A stretch of 64,000 nucleotides of DNA, taken from contig CAKONC010000002.1 of the NCBI GenBank assembly GCA_934096985.1, positions 160,916 through 224,915 of the forward strand. The letters run 5' to 3'. Positions 16,667-25,809 of this stretch are shown one piece after another. The position numbers were made by a program, and so were the translations under genes. Below the pieces are notes generated by a model that saw only the letters and a program-made list of their open reading frames with translations, did not search any database and was not told where the DNA came from. The DNA is from an uncultured Bacilli bacterium. Its GTDB lineage: Bacteria > Bacillota_I > Bacilli_A > RF39 > UBA660. Position 1 is the first letter of the stretch. Each line of letters begins with the position of its first letter.

Positions 16667-17508
16667 TAGTTTTTACAGTCATTTTCATTATACTTCATAG
16701 AATAGTCACCAACTAATATATTTTTATTATTTTTAGTAGTATTACATATTATCATGGCTATATCTTTATTTTTTGATTTATATATTTGAACTTCCCCATC
16801 TTGTAAAGTTTCTTTTAACTCTAACTTATTAGTAATATTTTTTATACCATCATCAATTGTTTGAAATGCTGTTGATAAATAAGTTTTTAAAGTTATATCT
16901 TTATCATTTTCTTTAATATAAAATTCTTTGATGTTACCAGCTAAATAAATACTATTATTATCAGAGGTATAATATTCATTATATCTAATATCTGTATGTG
17001 TTTGCGGTTTTGTAATATAAAAGTCAAAATCATCACCAGAATTTAAATCTTTTTTAATAGTAAATTCCACGGCTACATTAAAAGTTTCGTATTGTCCTTC
17101 TTCTTTTTCATAATCAATACTTTTTATAATTCTATAAGTACCTTCTGGTAATTTTCCATAACCTGATTTCCAATTTAGTTCAATTTCATTACTCTCATTT
17201 GCAAGAAGGTGTAATGCTGGTAAAATGAAATCAAGTTGAGCATTTATATAATGCCATTTTCCATCTTTTTTTATCTCTATTGTATATGGATAACCATATT
17301 GATAGTTTTTATCACTATTATTAGTTAAAATTAAAGTTGCACCTTCATTTGTTAATGTACCCTCTTTAATAGACAAAATAACATCACTTTGTGAAATTTT
17401 TACATCAGATACATTTCCTATATCAAATTTATTTTTAGAATTTTTGCATCCGGTTACTCCTAAAATCATAATCATACATATTAAAATACTTAATATTTTT
17501 TTATTCAT
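16666..17508 (-). CDS. Lipoprotein with Ig-like domain
   Basis: 280 residues. Lipoprotein signal with lipobox LGVTGC (Cys21). Residues 40-150 look like a bacterial Ig-like domain often found in Bacillota lipoproteins: a strand-rich SIKEGTLTNEGATLILTNNS, then GKWHYINAQLDFILPALHLL, then LPEGTYRIIKSI. The C-terminal half has a second compact domain (TYLSTAFQTIDDGIKNITNK). Function unknown; probably outer-face binding. It has a ribosome site GGAGGAC before the ATG and its own terminator. Confidence 0.72.
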   Translation of the reverse strand: MNKKILSILICMIMILGVTGCKNSKNKFDIGNVSDVKISQSDVILSIKEGTLTNEGATLILTNNSDKNYQYGYPYTIEIKKDGKWHYINAQLDFILPALHLLANESNEIELNWKSGYGKLPEGTYRIIKSIDYEKEEGQYETFNVAVEFTIKKDLNSGDDFDFYITKPQTHTDIRYNEYYTSDNNSIYLAGNIKEFYIKENDKDITLKTYLSTAFQTIDDGIKNITNKLELKETLQDGEVQIYKSKNKDIAMIICNTTKNNKNILVGDYSMKYNENDCKN

Positions 17509-17669
17509 TTTCAGTCCTCCATTTCAAAATTATAACTTCTTTTTATATTATATCATACTTTCTTTTCCTAAAAATAGAAATAGCAAAAAAAATTAAACTT
17601 GTGAATAATTATTAAATATTATTAATATAGAATTTTACATTTTTTTAACATCCATATTAGTTGTAAAAA

Positions 17670-18887
17670 TTAATTATTATATTTTGGCTGTGCACACTCT
17701 TTTAAATTAATGTTAAGTGACTTTAAGAAATCTTTTAAATATTTATTATCATCATCTGTAGTAAACTTATAACCCGTTCCCGAAGTAATAGTATAATTTG
17801 AAAAATTTCCCGTAATATATGTATGTAAATTTGCATCTGTACTATGTCTAATAATTTCAATTAAATCAAAATCATATTTACCTTTGATTGAACCCGTATA
17901 CTCAAGTACATCAAGACAAGTTTCCCACTTTTTACAAGACTTATATTTAGTATATAAAATATATTTATTGTTTTTATATACATCAAGTTTTACAGGAACG
18001 CATGAAGTATTTGGAGATTCAACCGAAAATAGTAAATCTCCATATGCTAAATCATCTAAAGTTATTTTATTTACATCTACATTTAGATAGTTATAATAGA
18101 TATTTTTTTTATTTTCTACTTCATTATATAATTTATCAATGTTTTTATCTTTATCAAAATTTAAAACTTGATGAGCAATTATTTTAGGAAACATTCTTCT
18201 TATCGAAGAGGTATAATCATCACCATCTTTTGAGTAAATAATTTCCTGTAAAATATTATTTTTAAATACTGCTTTTATTGGCATCGAACTTCCCGAAGAA
18301 GAAGCTAAAGCACCTCCATATTCTTCATTTTCTATATAAAAACTTCCATTATAAATCCACATATATGCATATTTATATTGACCATCTTTTTCAATACCAA
18401 AACCATAATAGCTATAAAATACATTAAAGTCCTCATATTTTACATCAGGATTTTCCTTAAATTCTTTCTTTTTAAGAAAGTCAATTACTTCATCATATAA
18501 ATAATTTGAATCATTTACTAAATTCACCTTCATTTTAAAATTATAAATTATTAAAAAACTAATTACTATTAAAAAGATTATTGAACTTATAGTAAATATC
18601 TTTTTATTTTTTTTCTTCATTTTTTCTTTATCTTTTATCGAAGTTATAATTGCTTTTTCTTTAGCTTCATCACTATTATCTTTTTCTCCATTAATTAACT
18701 CTTCGATACTTATATTTAGTTCATGACATATTTTTTTAAATAGTGAAACATCAGGAAAACTAATCCCTCTTTCCCATTTACTTACTGCATTTATACTTAC
18801 GCCCATTTTTTCTGAAAATTCACTTTGTGTCATATTTTTTTCTTTTCTCAAACTTGCAATGAATTTACCAATTTTTTTCTGGTCCAT
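17670..18887 (-). CDS. Membrane-anchored XRE regulator
   Basis: 405 residues. An N-terminal Cro/CI HTH (residues 5-65: IGKFIASLRKEKNMTQSEF, NAVSKWERGISFPDVSLF) is followed by a charged linker, one membrane helix at about 96-117 (ISSIIFLIVISFLIIYNF) and a 280-residue outer domain without a recognised family. The protein could pass an outer-surface signal to DNA binding. It has AGGAAGTGAT before the ATG. Separate unit, next to the dacA remnant. Confidence 0.75.
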   Translation of the reverse strand: MDQKKIGKFIASLRKEKNMTQSEFSEKMGVSINAVSKWERGISFPDVSLFKKICHELNISIEELINGEKDNSDEAKEKAIITSIKDKEKMKKKNKKIFTISSIIFLIVISFLIIYNFKMKVNLVNDSNYLYDEVIDFLKKKEFKENPDVKYEDFNVFYSYYGFGIEKDGQYKYAYMWIYNGSFYIENEEYGGALASSSGSSMPIKAVFKNNILQEIIYSKDGDDYTSSIRRMFPKIIAHQVLNFDKDKNIDKLYNEVENKKNIYYNYLNVDVNKITLDDLAYGDLLFSVESPNTSCVPVKLDVYKNNKYILYTKYKSCKKWETCLDVLEYTGSIKGKYDFDLIEIIRHSTDANLHTYITGNFSNYTITSGTGYKFTTDDDNKYLKDFLKSLNINLKECAQPKYNN

Positions 18888-18960
18888 ATTATCACTTCCT
18901 ATAAAAATATTATCATTTTAATAATTATTTTTACACACACTATTGGTTTAATTTTACTAT

Positions 18961-19208
18961 ATTTTAATATTTAATAATAGCAATATATAAAAAAATACCC
19001 AATCGGGTATTAATTCCAAACTAAATTATATTTTAAATTTCTTTTAAATAAATCCCAAAGATTGGCTTTTAATATAGTTTCATTAATTGTAATATCAACT
19101 TCATTTATTTGTTTACCATTACTATCACTTTGCCAATGATATCCCCTTTTTAATGGAACAATTGCTTTGTCAATATTTAGTTTATTTTTAAAAGTATTAA
19201 AAATTTAT
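18961..19208 (-). pseudogene. Decayed second copy of the dacA 3' end and terminator
   Basis: About 250 bases align at roughly 90% with the 3' end of the dacA gene at 20582 and its downstream sequence (20532-20764, then 20905-20927). The shared part includes the terminator AATACCC/GGGTATT (18994-19011), the stop codon and the codons for FKRNLKYNLVWN. This copy carries small deletions and a frame break, and skips about 140 bases of the gene. Together with the intact copy it forms direct repeats around the gene at 19218. Confidence 0.85.
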
Positions 19209-19217
19209 TAAAATAAG

Positions 19218-20243
19218 TTAGTTAAATATATCAAAATATTGACTAACATCATAGCTATCTAAATTAGTTGCAATAATAGAGCATTTTAAGACTTTCTCTT
19301 CACGTTTTTTAATTATTATTTTATATTTAATACCTTTATCTATTTTCGGAGCATAATAGCAAGCATAATCACCAGAAATATATCCTATATGATTATGATT
19401 TTTATCTAATACTTTTATAGCATTTGTATCAAACTTATTATTTAATTCTCTAACAATATATAATTCTTCGTTATCCTTTAATTTATCAACATATTGTTTT
19501 CTTTCTGCTAAAGTTATTCCGACTACAGTAATATAACAATTTAAACTGTTTGCTGTATTTTCCCAATTAGGAACCAAAGTACTATACTTTTTTTCTAACA
19601 AATAATAAATATCTCTATCAATAACAACTATATTTTTATCAGGATATAATTCTTTAAAACGTTTCATATTTTGCAAACTTCTGTAATCTAAATTACCCTT
19701 AATCTCTATTAATGTTCCATCATTTAAAATCAAATCCGGCACATACATAAAAGACATATATTTATAATCACAATCATTTTTATCCAAAACAAATCCATCA
19801 TTTTCATATTTATAATCTATTTGCAAATAATTAAATAAACGTATTATATTTGCTTCCCATGAAGACATAACCTCTTCCTCAATATCATCACGTTTGCCTT
19901 TTTTAAATTCTATTTTATGCTCATTAATATTGGTACTACTTTTAGTACTACTTTTATTTATTATTTCTTGAAAATTACATTTTGGAAATCTTGCACAAAC
20001 AATATATTCACCGAATCTAGCTTTTTTAATTAATAATTTTTTACCACATTTTGGACAATCCATTTTTTCATAAGTCACAGGAATATTTTCACTAGTAAAT
20101 TTACAATTTAAACATTGATATAATTTAGTACCTCTGCTGGTTCTGATAACTTTCATATTTTCATTACACCTAGGACAAAATACATCTTTTAAAATCATAT
20201 TTTCATCATCAACATGATGAACCTGAGTATTAACATATCTCAT
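19218..20243 (-). CDS. Zinc-ribbon / PD-(D/E)XK nuclease / HIRAN-domain protein
   Basis: 341 residues. Two zinc ribbons lie at the N-terminus: Cys23/26/44/47 and the topoisomerase-type Cys63/66/83/89 (CPKCGKKLLIKKARFGEYIVC). Next is a restriction-like nuclease core with Glu130 (SSWEANIIRLF), Asp170 (YVPDLILND) and Glu180-x-Lys182 (TLIEIKGN), matching PD-(D/E)XK spacing. The C-terminal region from about 233 to 320 is HIRAN-like (VVGITLAER, ELYIVRELNNKFDTNAIKVL, HIGYISGDYA). HIRAN domains bind DNA 3' ends in repair proteins. RBS GGAGGTG before the ATG. A DNA-processing or defence role is likely; the exact function is unknown. Confidence 0.72.
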   Translation of the reverse strand: MRYVNTQVHHVDDENMILKDVFCPRCNENMKVIRTSRGTKLYQCLNCKFTSENIPVTYEKMDCPKCGKKLLIKKARFGEYIVCARFPKCNFQEIINKSSTKSSTNINEHKIEFKKGKRDDIEEEVMSSWEANIIRLFNYLQIDYKYENDGFVLDKNDCDYKYMSFMYVPDLILNDGTLIEIKGNLDYRSLQNMKRFKELYPDKNIVVIDRDIYYLLEKKYSTLVPNWENTANSLNCYITVVGITLAERKQYVDKLKDNEELYIVRELNNKFDTNAIKVLDKNHNHIGYISGDYACYYAPKIDKGIKYKIIIKKREEKVLKCSIIATNLDSYDVSQYFDIFN

Positions 20244-20272
20244 AAAACACCTCCATTATTATTTATTATACA

Positions 20273-20530
20273 TTAGTTTTTGGTGTTTTTTATCATTTCA
20301 TTTAAATTTTTATATAAAATCGGAATTCTGTAATCAAAAACTCCACCTCTAACCGGACTTTTTTTATTTAATACAGATTTTAATTAGAATACGACATTTT
20401 CTTTTCATAATTATTTAAATGTATAAAAATATTTTTTAAATTGATTATAACTTCTTTAATATCTTCTTATAAATTAAATTTTCTTAGTTTGTTTTTTTCA
20501 AATTTGTCAATTTTTCTCTAATTCATATTA
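20273..20530 (-). pseudogene. Decayed coding remnant of unknown identity
   Basis: On the minus strand a frame ending at TAA 20275-20273 gives KSPVRGGVFDYRIPILYK and NLNEMIKNTKN, a protein-like C-terminus. Upstream the same frame is broken by stops, though short coding-like stretches in other frames persist (KLRKFNL, IKEVIINLKNIFIHLNNYEKK). I cannot name the parent gene. It lies between the intact dacA and the nuclease gene, within the duplicated interval. Confidence 0.35.
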
Positions 20531-20531
20531 A

Positions 20532-20927
20532 CATTTTAATATTTAAGAGTAGCAATACATAAAAAAATACCCAATCGGGTATTAATTCCAAACTAAATTA
20601 TATTTTAAATTTCTTTTAAATAAGTCCCAAAGATTGGCTTTTAATATAGTTTCATTAATTGTAATATCTACTTCATTTATTTGTTTGCCATTACTATCAA
20701 GTATTTTAACCTTACCAATGATATCTCCTTTTTTTACTGGAGCAATTACTTTATCAATATTTAGTTTAAATTGATAATCACTTGGTTTATCACTTACATT
20801 TAAAAGTTCAATTGCATCATTTACTAATACAACATCAACACTACTTTTTTTACCATTTTGAACTTTTATTTTTCCTAATGAAACATTTTTATCCTTTATT
20901 AAGTTTACTTTAAAAGTATTAAAGCCA
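20532..20927. repeat. Intact copy of the dacA 3'-end repeat
   Basis: Partner of the decayed copy at 18961-19208. Both are in the same orientation, 1.57 kb apart, and homology starts upstream of the terminator at ATTTTAATATTTAA in both. Confidence 0.8.
20561..20583 (-). terminator. Terminator of dacA
   Basis: Arms AATACCC (20566-20572) and GGGTATT (20577-20583) with loop AATC, then a T run on the minus strand. Overlaps the dacA stop codon. Confidence 0.88.
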
Positions 20928-21727
20928 TAATTTAAAAGTTTTACTGTATCACTACTTCTTTTTTCTATTGATTCTTCACCCATTACAACACTTATAAGTC
21001 TTAAATTATTTTTTTTAGCAGTAGCAGTTAAACAATAACCAGCATTTTTTGTATATCCTGTTTTAAGTCCATCTACTCCATCATAAAATCGTACTAATTT
21101 ATTAGTATTGACAAGCCAAATTTGTGAACCATCTGGTTTGGTTAAATATTCTTCATACACTTTTGTAAAATCAAGAATTTGCTCATGTTTTAAAAGTTCT
21201 CTTGCCATAATTGACATGTCATATGCGCTTGAATAATGTCCTTCTTCATCAAGACCATGAACATTTGAAAAATGAGTATTTGCTAGATTTAAAATTTCAG
21301 CTTTTTTATTCATTGCCTCAATAAAATGCTCTTTTGAACCATAGGTTTTTTCCGCTAAAGCAACGACTGCATCATTTGCCGATGCCATAGCTACACCTTT
21401 AATTAAATCTTTAACTAAATAACTTTCACCAGGATTTAAAAATATTTGACTTCCACCCATTGAGGATGCCTCAGTACTAATCTCTATTTTATCATCAAGT
21501 CTTAACGAGCCATCATCTATTTTTTCCATTATCAAAATTAAACTCATTATTTTAGTCATCGATGCTGGAGCTAATCTTTCATTTTCATTTTTGTTATATA
21601 ACACTTTTCCTGTATTTTGATCTATTAGAATTGCACTTTTAGCACCTAATTCCATTTCTACAGCGTTTACATTAGTAAAATAAAATAACAAAAATAAAGT
21701 TAATACAAATATAAATATCTTTTTCAT
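20582..21727 (-). CDS. dacA: D-alanyl-D-alanine carboxypeptidase (PBP5/DacA family), paralogue 2
   Basis: 381 residues from ATG 21727 after a GAGGTG site. Signal peptide at 1-22 (ends NVNA-VEM). Complete S11 motifs: SMTK with Ser56, SANDAVVALAE (SxN) and KTGYTKNAGYC. The C-terminal PBP5-like domain ends in an amphipathic helix (LKANLWDLFKRNLKYNLVW) of the kind that holds these enzymes on the membrane. This is the more standard of the two carboxypeptidases in the window. Its 3' end is duplicated at 18961. Confidence 0.93.
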   Translation of the reverse strand: MKKIFIFVLTLFLLFYFTNVNAVEMELGAKSAILIDQNTGKVLYNKNENERLAPASMTKIMSLILIMEKIDDGSLRLDDKIEISTEASSMGGSQIFLNPGESYLVKDLIKGVAMASANDAVVALAEKTYGSKEHFIEAMNKKAEILNLANTHFSNVHGLDEEGHYSSAYDMSIMARELLKHEQILDFTKVYEEYLTKPDGSQIWLVNTNKLVRFYDGVDGLKTGYTKNAGYCLTATAKKNNLRLISVVMGEESIEKRSSDTVKLLNYGFNTFKVNLIKDKNVSLGKIKVQNGKKSSVDVVLVNDAIELLNVSDKPSDYQFKLNIDKVIAPVKKGDIIGKVKILDSNGKQINEVDITINETILKANLWDLFKRNLKYNLVWN

Positions 21728-21782
21728 AAACACCTCATACTAATTTTTATTATTATCTTTTTGAAAAAATTACTATTTTATT

Positions 21783-21810
21783 TTGAATTTATTAAAGCAT
21801 TTGATATAAT
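21783..21810 (+). promoter_or_regulatory. Promoter of the 21831 gene
   Basis: TTGAAT (21783-21788), 16-base spacer, TATAAT (21805-21810), about 20 bases ahead of the start codon. Confidence 0.6.
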
Positions 21811-21830
21811 TTTTATGGAAGGTGATGATA

Positions 21831-23405
21831 TTGAGAAAGAAAAAAGGAAAAGATAAGAAAGATAGCTATAAATCTTCAAAATGGCTACCGATATTTTTTA
21901 TTATTTTCTTATCTATTTTTGTTGTATTAAGTAATAGTAAACTTGATAACGATTTATGGTATCTTCTTACCGAAGGAAGATATATATTAAAACATGGAAT
22001 ATTTCATGTAGACCCACTATCTATGCACGAAGGCTTAAATGTAGTTGTTCAAAACTGGTTTTCAGCTTCATTTTTATGGATAGTTTATGACTTTTTCGGA
22101 GAAATGGGAATACTTGCATTAATTGTACTTTGTAACGCTATGATATGTATATTAATTTATAAAATATCTTATTTAATAAGTGATGAAAACAAAATTTTAT
22201 CTACAATAATTATGTTTATTTGTGATTTAACTTTATTAACTCACTACATTGTATCTAGACCACAAATATTTAGTTATATTACTTTATTATCTCTTATTTA
22301 TGTTTTAGAACTTTATATACATAAAAAAAATAAAAAGTACTTAATTTGGCTGCCAATTATTTCATTTATTCAAATAAATATGCATGCTTCATTATGGATA
22401 ATGTTATTTTTATTTATTTTATGCTATGTTATTGATTCAATAAGATGTCCTGCTTTAAGGCTTCAAGGGTATGAAAAAAAGCCATTATTTATTGCTATAC
22501 TTATATCAATTTTAGTAGGGTTTATTAATCCATATGGATATAAAGCAATAACATTTATATTTGGTTCATTTTCTGATACATATATGAGAATGTTTATTAA
22601 AGAATTGTTGCCATTTAGTATAAATACTTCTTTATGTAAACATATGGCCATTATAATTTTAGCCATAGGACTTATTTATGTTTATTTCAGGGAAGGAAAT
22701 ATAAGGGTAAGATATATTTGCTTATTCTGTGGAACCATGATTTTAGGATTTATGGCATTAAAAGGATTTAGTAATTTTATCTTGGTAGCATTTTTTCCAC
22801 TTGCATATTTTTTCAAGGATATGTTGCCAAAAGATTTAGGATTTATTTTAAAACCTGTTCAAAAAGTAACTAATTATATTTTTATGTTTTTTTCAATTGT
22901 AGCTTTTGGAGCATTAGGATTTTTCTATGTAACATCAAAAGAAAATGTTGCCTTATCACATAATGCCGAAGGTGCAATAGACACTTTAGAAAAATATTAT
23001 AAAGATACGGAAACTGCTAAAGTATATTCATCATTTAATGATGGAGGATATGTAGAATTTCGAGGATACAAAGCATATATTGATCCACGTGCTGAATACT
23101 TTTTAAAGAAAAATAATGGTAAAGCCGATATTTTCAAAGAGTTTTACGATTTAGAACATGGTTCATTAGATGTACATAAATTCTTAGAAAAATATAATTT
23201 CACTCATTTACTCGTAGCCACTGATGATTATTTATATAGTCATATTGACACTGACATTGATAACTACTTTGTTTTATATGAGAATACAAATAAAGGTTAT
23301 AGACTATATTCTCGTAACGACTTATTTGACAAAGAAGAAAGAGAAAAAATTATTAAACAATATAATAGTGTTGTCGATGAAGCAAAGAAAAAAGATTCAA
23401 ATTAA
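21831..23405 (+). CDS. GT-C-like polytopic membrane protein
   Basis: About 524 residues from TTG 21831, which is well spaced after GGAAGGTGATG; GTG and ATG just upstream fall in that site. About ten to eleven membrane helices run up to residue 390, followed by an outer domain (AEGAIDTLEKYYK, VYSSFNDGGYVEF, AYIDPRAEYFL). That end, with a GGY and an I-D-x-R motif, is typical of GT-C superfamily membrane proteins that use polyprenyl-phosphate sugars. The early loop has LDNDLWYLLTEGRYI. Substrate unknown. The gene ends in a bidirectional terminator shared with ylxM. Confidence 0.62.
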   Translation: MRKKKGKDKKDSYKSSKWLPIFFIIFLSIFVVLSNSKLDNDLWYLLTEGRYILKHGIFHVDPLSMHEGLNVVVQNWFSASFLWIVYDFFGEMGILALIVLCNAMICILIYKISYLISDENKILSTIIMFICDLTLLTHYIVSRPQIFSYITLLSLIYVLELYIHKKNKKYLIWLPIISFIQINMHASLWIMLFLFILCYVIDSIRCPALRLQGYEKKPLFIAILISILVGFINPYGYKAITFIFGSFSDTYMRMFIKELLPFSINTSLCKHMAIIILAIGLIYVYFREGNIRVRYICLFCGTMILGFMALKGFSNFILVAFFPLAYFFKDMLPKDLGFILKPVQKVTNYIFMFFSIVAFGALGFFYVTSKENVALSHNAEGAIDTLEKYYKDTETAKVYSSFNDGGYVEFRGYKAYIDPRAEYFLKKNNGKADIFKEFYDLEHGSLDVHKFLEKYNFTHLLVATDDYLYSHIDTDIDNYFVLYENTNKGYRLYSRNDLFDKEEREKIIKQYNSVVDEAKKKDSN

Positions 23406-23416
23406 AATGAATCTTT
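23391..23416. terminator. Bidirectional terminator between 21831 gene and ylxM
   Basis: AAAGATTCA (23391-23399) and TGAATCTTT (23408-23416) with T runs on both strands; overlaps both stop regions. Confidence 0.82.
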
Positions 23417-23641
23417 TTTTAATAGTTTATAATAACCAATATTTTCTTCGTAATAATCGAGTTTTATTTGACCATCTTTAATAACTTTTCCAACATAACT
23501 TTTAGAAACATTTTTTAATTCCGATATCTCACTAAGTGATAAATTTTCATTATAATATAGTTCAAATATATTCCTTTGTTTTTCTGTAAACAAACATTTA
23601 TAAATATTGTAAAGCTCAGAATAATAAATAAAATTTTCCAT
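23402..23641 (-). CDS. ylxM: YlxM, SRP-associated HTH protein
   Basis: 79 residues, somewhat shorter than the usual 105-110. Sigma-70 region-4-like HTH: LFTEKQRNIFELYYNENLSL, SEISELKNVSKSYVGKVI. YlxM/p13 proteins partner with the signal recognition particle and are encoded beside ffh or ftsY. Here the gene abuts the end of ftsY (one-base overlap), which settles the assignment. Last gene of yebC-ftsY-ylxM. Confidence 0.85.
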   Translation of the reverse strand: MENFIYYSELYNIYKCLFTEKQRNIFELYYNENLSLSEISELKNVSKSYVGKVIKDGQIKLDYYEENIGYYKLLKKDSF

Positions 23642-24627
23642 TATAATAAGTCCTTAAATAAACCATATATATAATTTTCAATATCAAAGTTTTCTAAATC
23701 CGTCATCTTTTCACCCAAGCCAATAAACTTAACTGGAATATGTGTACTTTCTTTAATTGCTAAAACTATTCCACCTTTAGCAGTACTATCAAGTTTAGTT
23801 AATACAATACCTGTTATATTGGTTATTTTTTGAAATTCCATAGCTTGCATTATACCATTTTGACCAGTATTTGAATCAATTACAAGTAATGTTTCATGTG
23901 GTGCTCCAGGAATGATTTTCCCTATTACACGATTTATTTTTTCTAGTTCAGCCATTAAATTTACTTTATTTTGAAGTCTTCCAGCAGTATCTATCAAAAC
24001 TATATCGTTATTATTTTTAACTGCTTCATTTAAACCATCATATATAACTCCGGCAGGATCAATATTCTCTTTTCCATAAAATGATGTTCCAACTCTTTCT
24101 GACCAAAGTTTTAATTGTTCAACCGCACCAGCTCTAAAAGTATCACCTGCAATCATCATAACACTTTTACCCATATTTTTAAATTTATAAGCAAGTTTAG
24201 CAATTGTGGTAGTTTTTCCTACACCATTTACACCAACCATAAGTATTACTGTAGGACCTTCGGAAGCATAATTAATTTTATCAGTTAAACTTTCACCCTC
24301 AACATAAATTATGAAAAGTTCATCAACTATAACTTCATTTAAATATTTTGTATTTTCAATATGTTCTTTTTTAACTCTATCTTTTAGTCTATCCATAAAA
24401 CTAAATACTGTATTTACACCAATATCAGCACTTATTAAAATATTTTCAAGTTCATCAAAATATTCATCACTTACTTTTGTATATTTAATTCCAAGTAAAT
24501 TTAACTTGGAAACAAATTCTTTTCGAGTTTTTTCTAGACCTTTATCATATTTTTGAGATTCTTCAGATGCTGAAATACTTTCTTTTTTCGAAGAAAATTT
24601 TTCTTTAATTTTGCTAAAAAATGACAT
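23641..24627 (-). CDS. ftsY: Signal recognition particle receptor FtsY
   Basis: 328 residues. A short acidic/basic N-terminal A region is followed by the NG domain: G1 GVNGVGKTTTIAKLAYKF, then MIAGDTFRAGAVEQLKLW, DTAGRLQNK and TKLDSTAKGG. It docks the SRP-ribosome complex at the membrane and hydrolyses GTP together with Ffh. Its stop and start overlap the neighbours on both sides by one base, so translation is coupled. Confidence 0.97.
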   Translation of the reverse strand: MSFFSKIKEKFSSKKESISASEESQKYDKGLEKTRKEFVSKLNLLGIKYTKVSDEYFDELENILISADIGVNTVFSFMDRLKDRVKKEHIENTKYLNEVIVDELFIIYVEGESLTDKINYASEGPTVILMVGVNGVGKTTTIAKLAYKFKNMGKSVMMIAGDTFRAGAVEQLKLWSERVGTSFYGKENIDPAGVIYDGLNEAVKNNNDIVLIDTAGRLQNKVNLMAELEKINRVIGKIIPGAPHETLLVIDSNTGQNGIMQAMEFQKITNITGIVLTKLDSTAKGGIVLAIKESTHIPVKFIGLGEKMTDLENFDIENYIYGLFKDLL

Positions 24628-25343
24628 TATAACTCCACATTATGATAAATATTTGATACATCCTCAACATCATTAAGCATATTTAAAAGAAGTTCAAATT
24701 TTTCTTTATCTTCACCCTCTAAAGTGATTTTTTCTTTAGCAAACATTCCTACTTCGTCATATAAATAATCTACATTTGGAATAATTTTTTCAATTACATC
24801 TTTTAACTTATTTTCGTCAGTAGGGTTTACAGAGATTGTAATTACTCCATCTTCATCTTCGAAATCTACTGGTTCAATCTCAGCCTCAATTAATTTGTCT
24901 AAAACTTCTTCACCATTATCATATTTAAAAGAAACAATGCCAAGATAATCATAATTATATGCAACTGAATTTGTAACACCTAAGCTTTTATGAACTTTAT
25001 TAAAAGCTGCTCTTACAAAACCAACAGTACGATTAACATTATCAGTTAAACATTTTATAATAAGTGTTGATGCACCAGGACCAAATCCTTCATAAGTTAC
25101 AACTTCATATTCATCTTGTCCCATGCCTTTTGCTTTATCAATTGCACGATTAATTATATCAGATGGCACTTCATTCTTCTTAGCCTTTTCAATAATTCTT
25201 TTTAAAACAATATTTGAATCAGGATCAGGAATACCTTTCTTAGCTGCTAAATAAATTTCTTTAGCAAATGTTGTATAAATTTTTCCTCTTGCAGCACCAG
25301 TTTTTTGAATGCTTGCTTTTCTTACTTCGTATGCTCTACCCAT
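24627..25343 (-). CDS. yebC: YebC/PmpR family regulator
   Basis: 239 residues from ATG 25343, which follows GAGGG and gives the family start MGRAYEVRKASIQKTGAARG; an upstream in-frame ATG lacks a ribosome site. Three-domain YebC fold with IPDPDSNIVLKRIIEKA, YEGFGPGASTLIIKCLTDN and a C-terminal YDEVGMFAK. YebC proteins were long called transcription factors; more recent work links this group to helping ribosomes at proline-rich stretches. First gene of the unit with ftsY and ylxM. Confidence 0.92.
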   Translation of the reverse strand: MGRAYEVRKASIQKTGAARGKIYTTFAKEIYLAAKKGIPDPDSNIVLKRIIEKAKKNEVPSDIINRAIDKAKGMGQDEYEVVTYEGFGPGASTLIIKCLTDNVNRTVGFVRAAFNKVHKSLGVTNSVAYNYDYLGIVSFKYDNGEEVLDKLIEAEIEPVDFEDEDGVITISVNPTDENKLKDVIEKIIPNVDYLYDEVGMFAKEKITLEGEDKEKFELLLNMLNDVEDVSNIYHNVEL

Positions 25344-25414
25344 AACTTTTCCCTCTTTCATTAAATATTTTTCTTTTTTCAAGAAATGCTAGATATATTA
25401 TATCAAAAAGATAT

Positions 25415-25452
25415 AAAAAAAAAAACTAATTATGCTTTTCTATAATTAGTTT
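25415..25452 (-). terminator. Terminator of the gtrA unit
   Basis: AAACTAATTAT arms (25452-25442 with 25433-25423) and a run of about ten T on the minus strand. Overlaps the end of gtrA. Confidence 0.85.
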
Positions 25453-25809
25453 TCTTGTTATAAAGTTATAAACCATAACAACCGCTGTAGCAAATAATTT
25501 TACTATCATTACATCAATGTGCATTTTCGTAGTACCAAAATAAATTAATAATTCATTAATTCCTAAACCTACTACACTAAGAAGAACAAATATAATAACT
25601 TCTTTCGGAGTTTGTTTTTTAGCATCAAATACCCATTTTGTACTAGCAAAATAGTTAAATGTTAATGATATAACAAATGATATTGCGGCACTTATTAATT
25701 CATTTAAGCCTATTACTTTTGCTAAAAGAAATAATATACCATAGTCAATAACAAATGCTATGCCACCTACTACACCAAATTTTAAAATTTGATTAATTAG
25801 ATTTTTCAT
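25426..25809 (-). CDS. gtrA: GtrA-like flippase-type membrane protein
   Basis: 127 residues with four membrane helices and the GtrA signature: FGVVGGIAFVIDYGILFLLA at the start and SLTFNYFASTKWVFDAKKQ in the middle. GtrA proteins are thought to flip polyprenyl-phosphate sugars made by GtrB-type transferases. Its ATG overlaps the stop of the glycosyltransferase upstream by four bases, so the two work as a pair. It ends in a terminator. Confidence 0.87.
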   Translation of the reverse strand: MKNLINQILKFGVVGGIAFVIDYGILFLLAKVIGLNELISAAISFVISLTFNYFASTKWVFDAKKQTPKEVIIFVLLSVVGLGINELLIYFGTTKMHIDVMIVKLFATAVVMVYNFITRKLIIEKHN

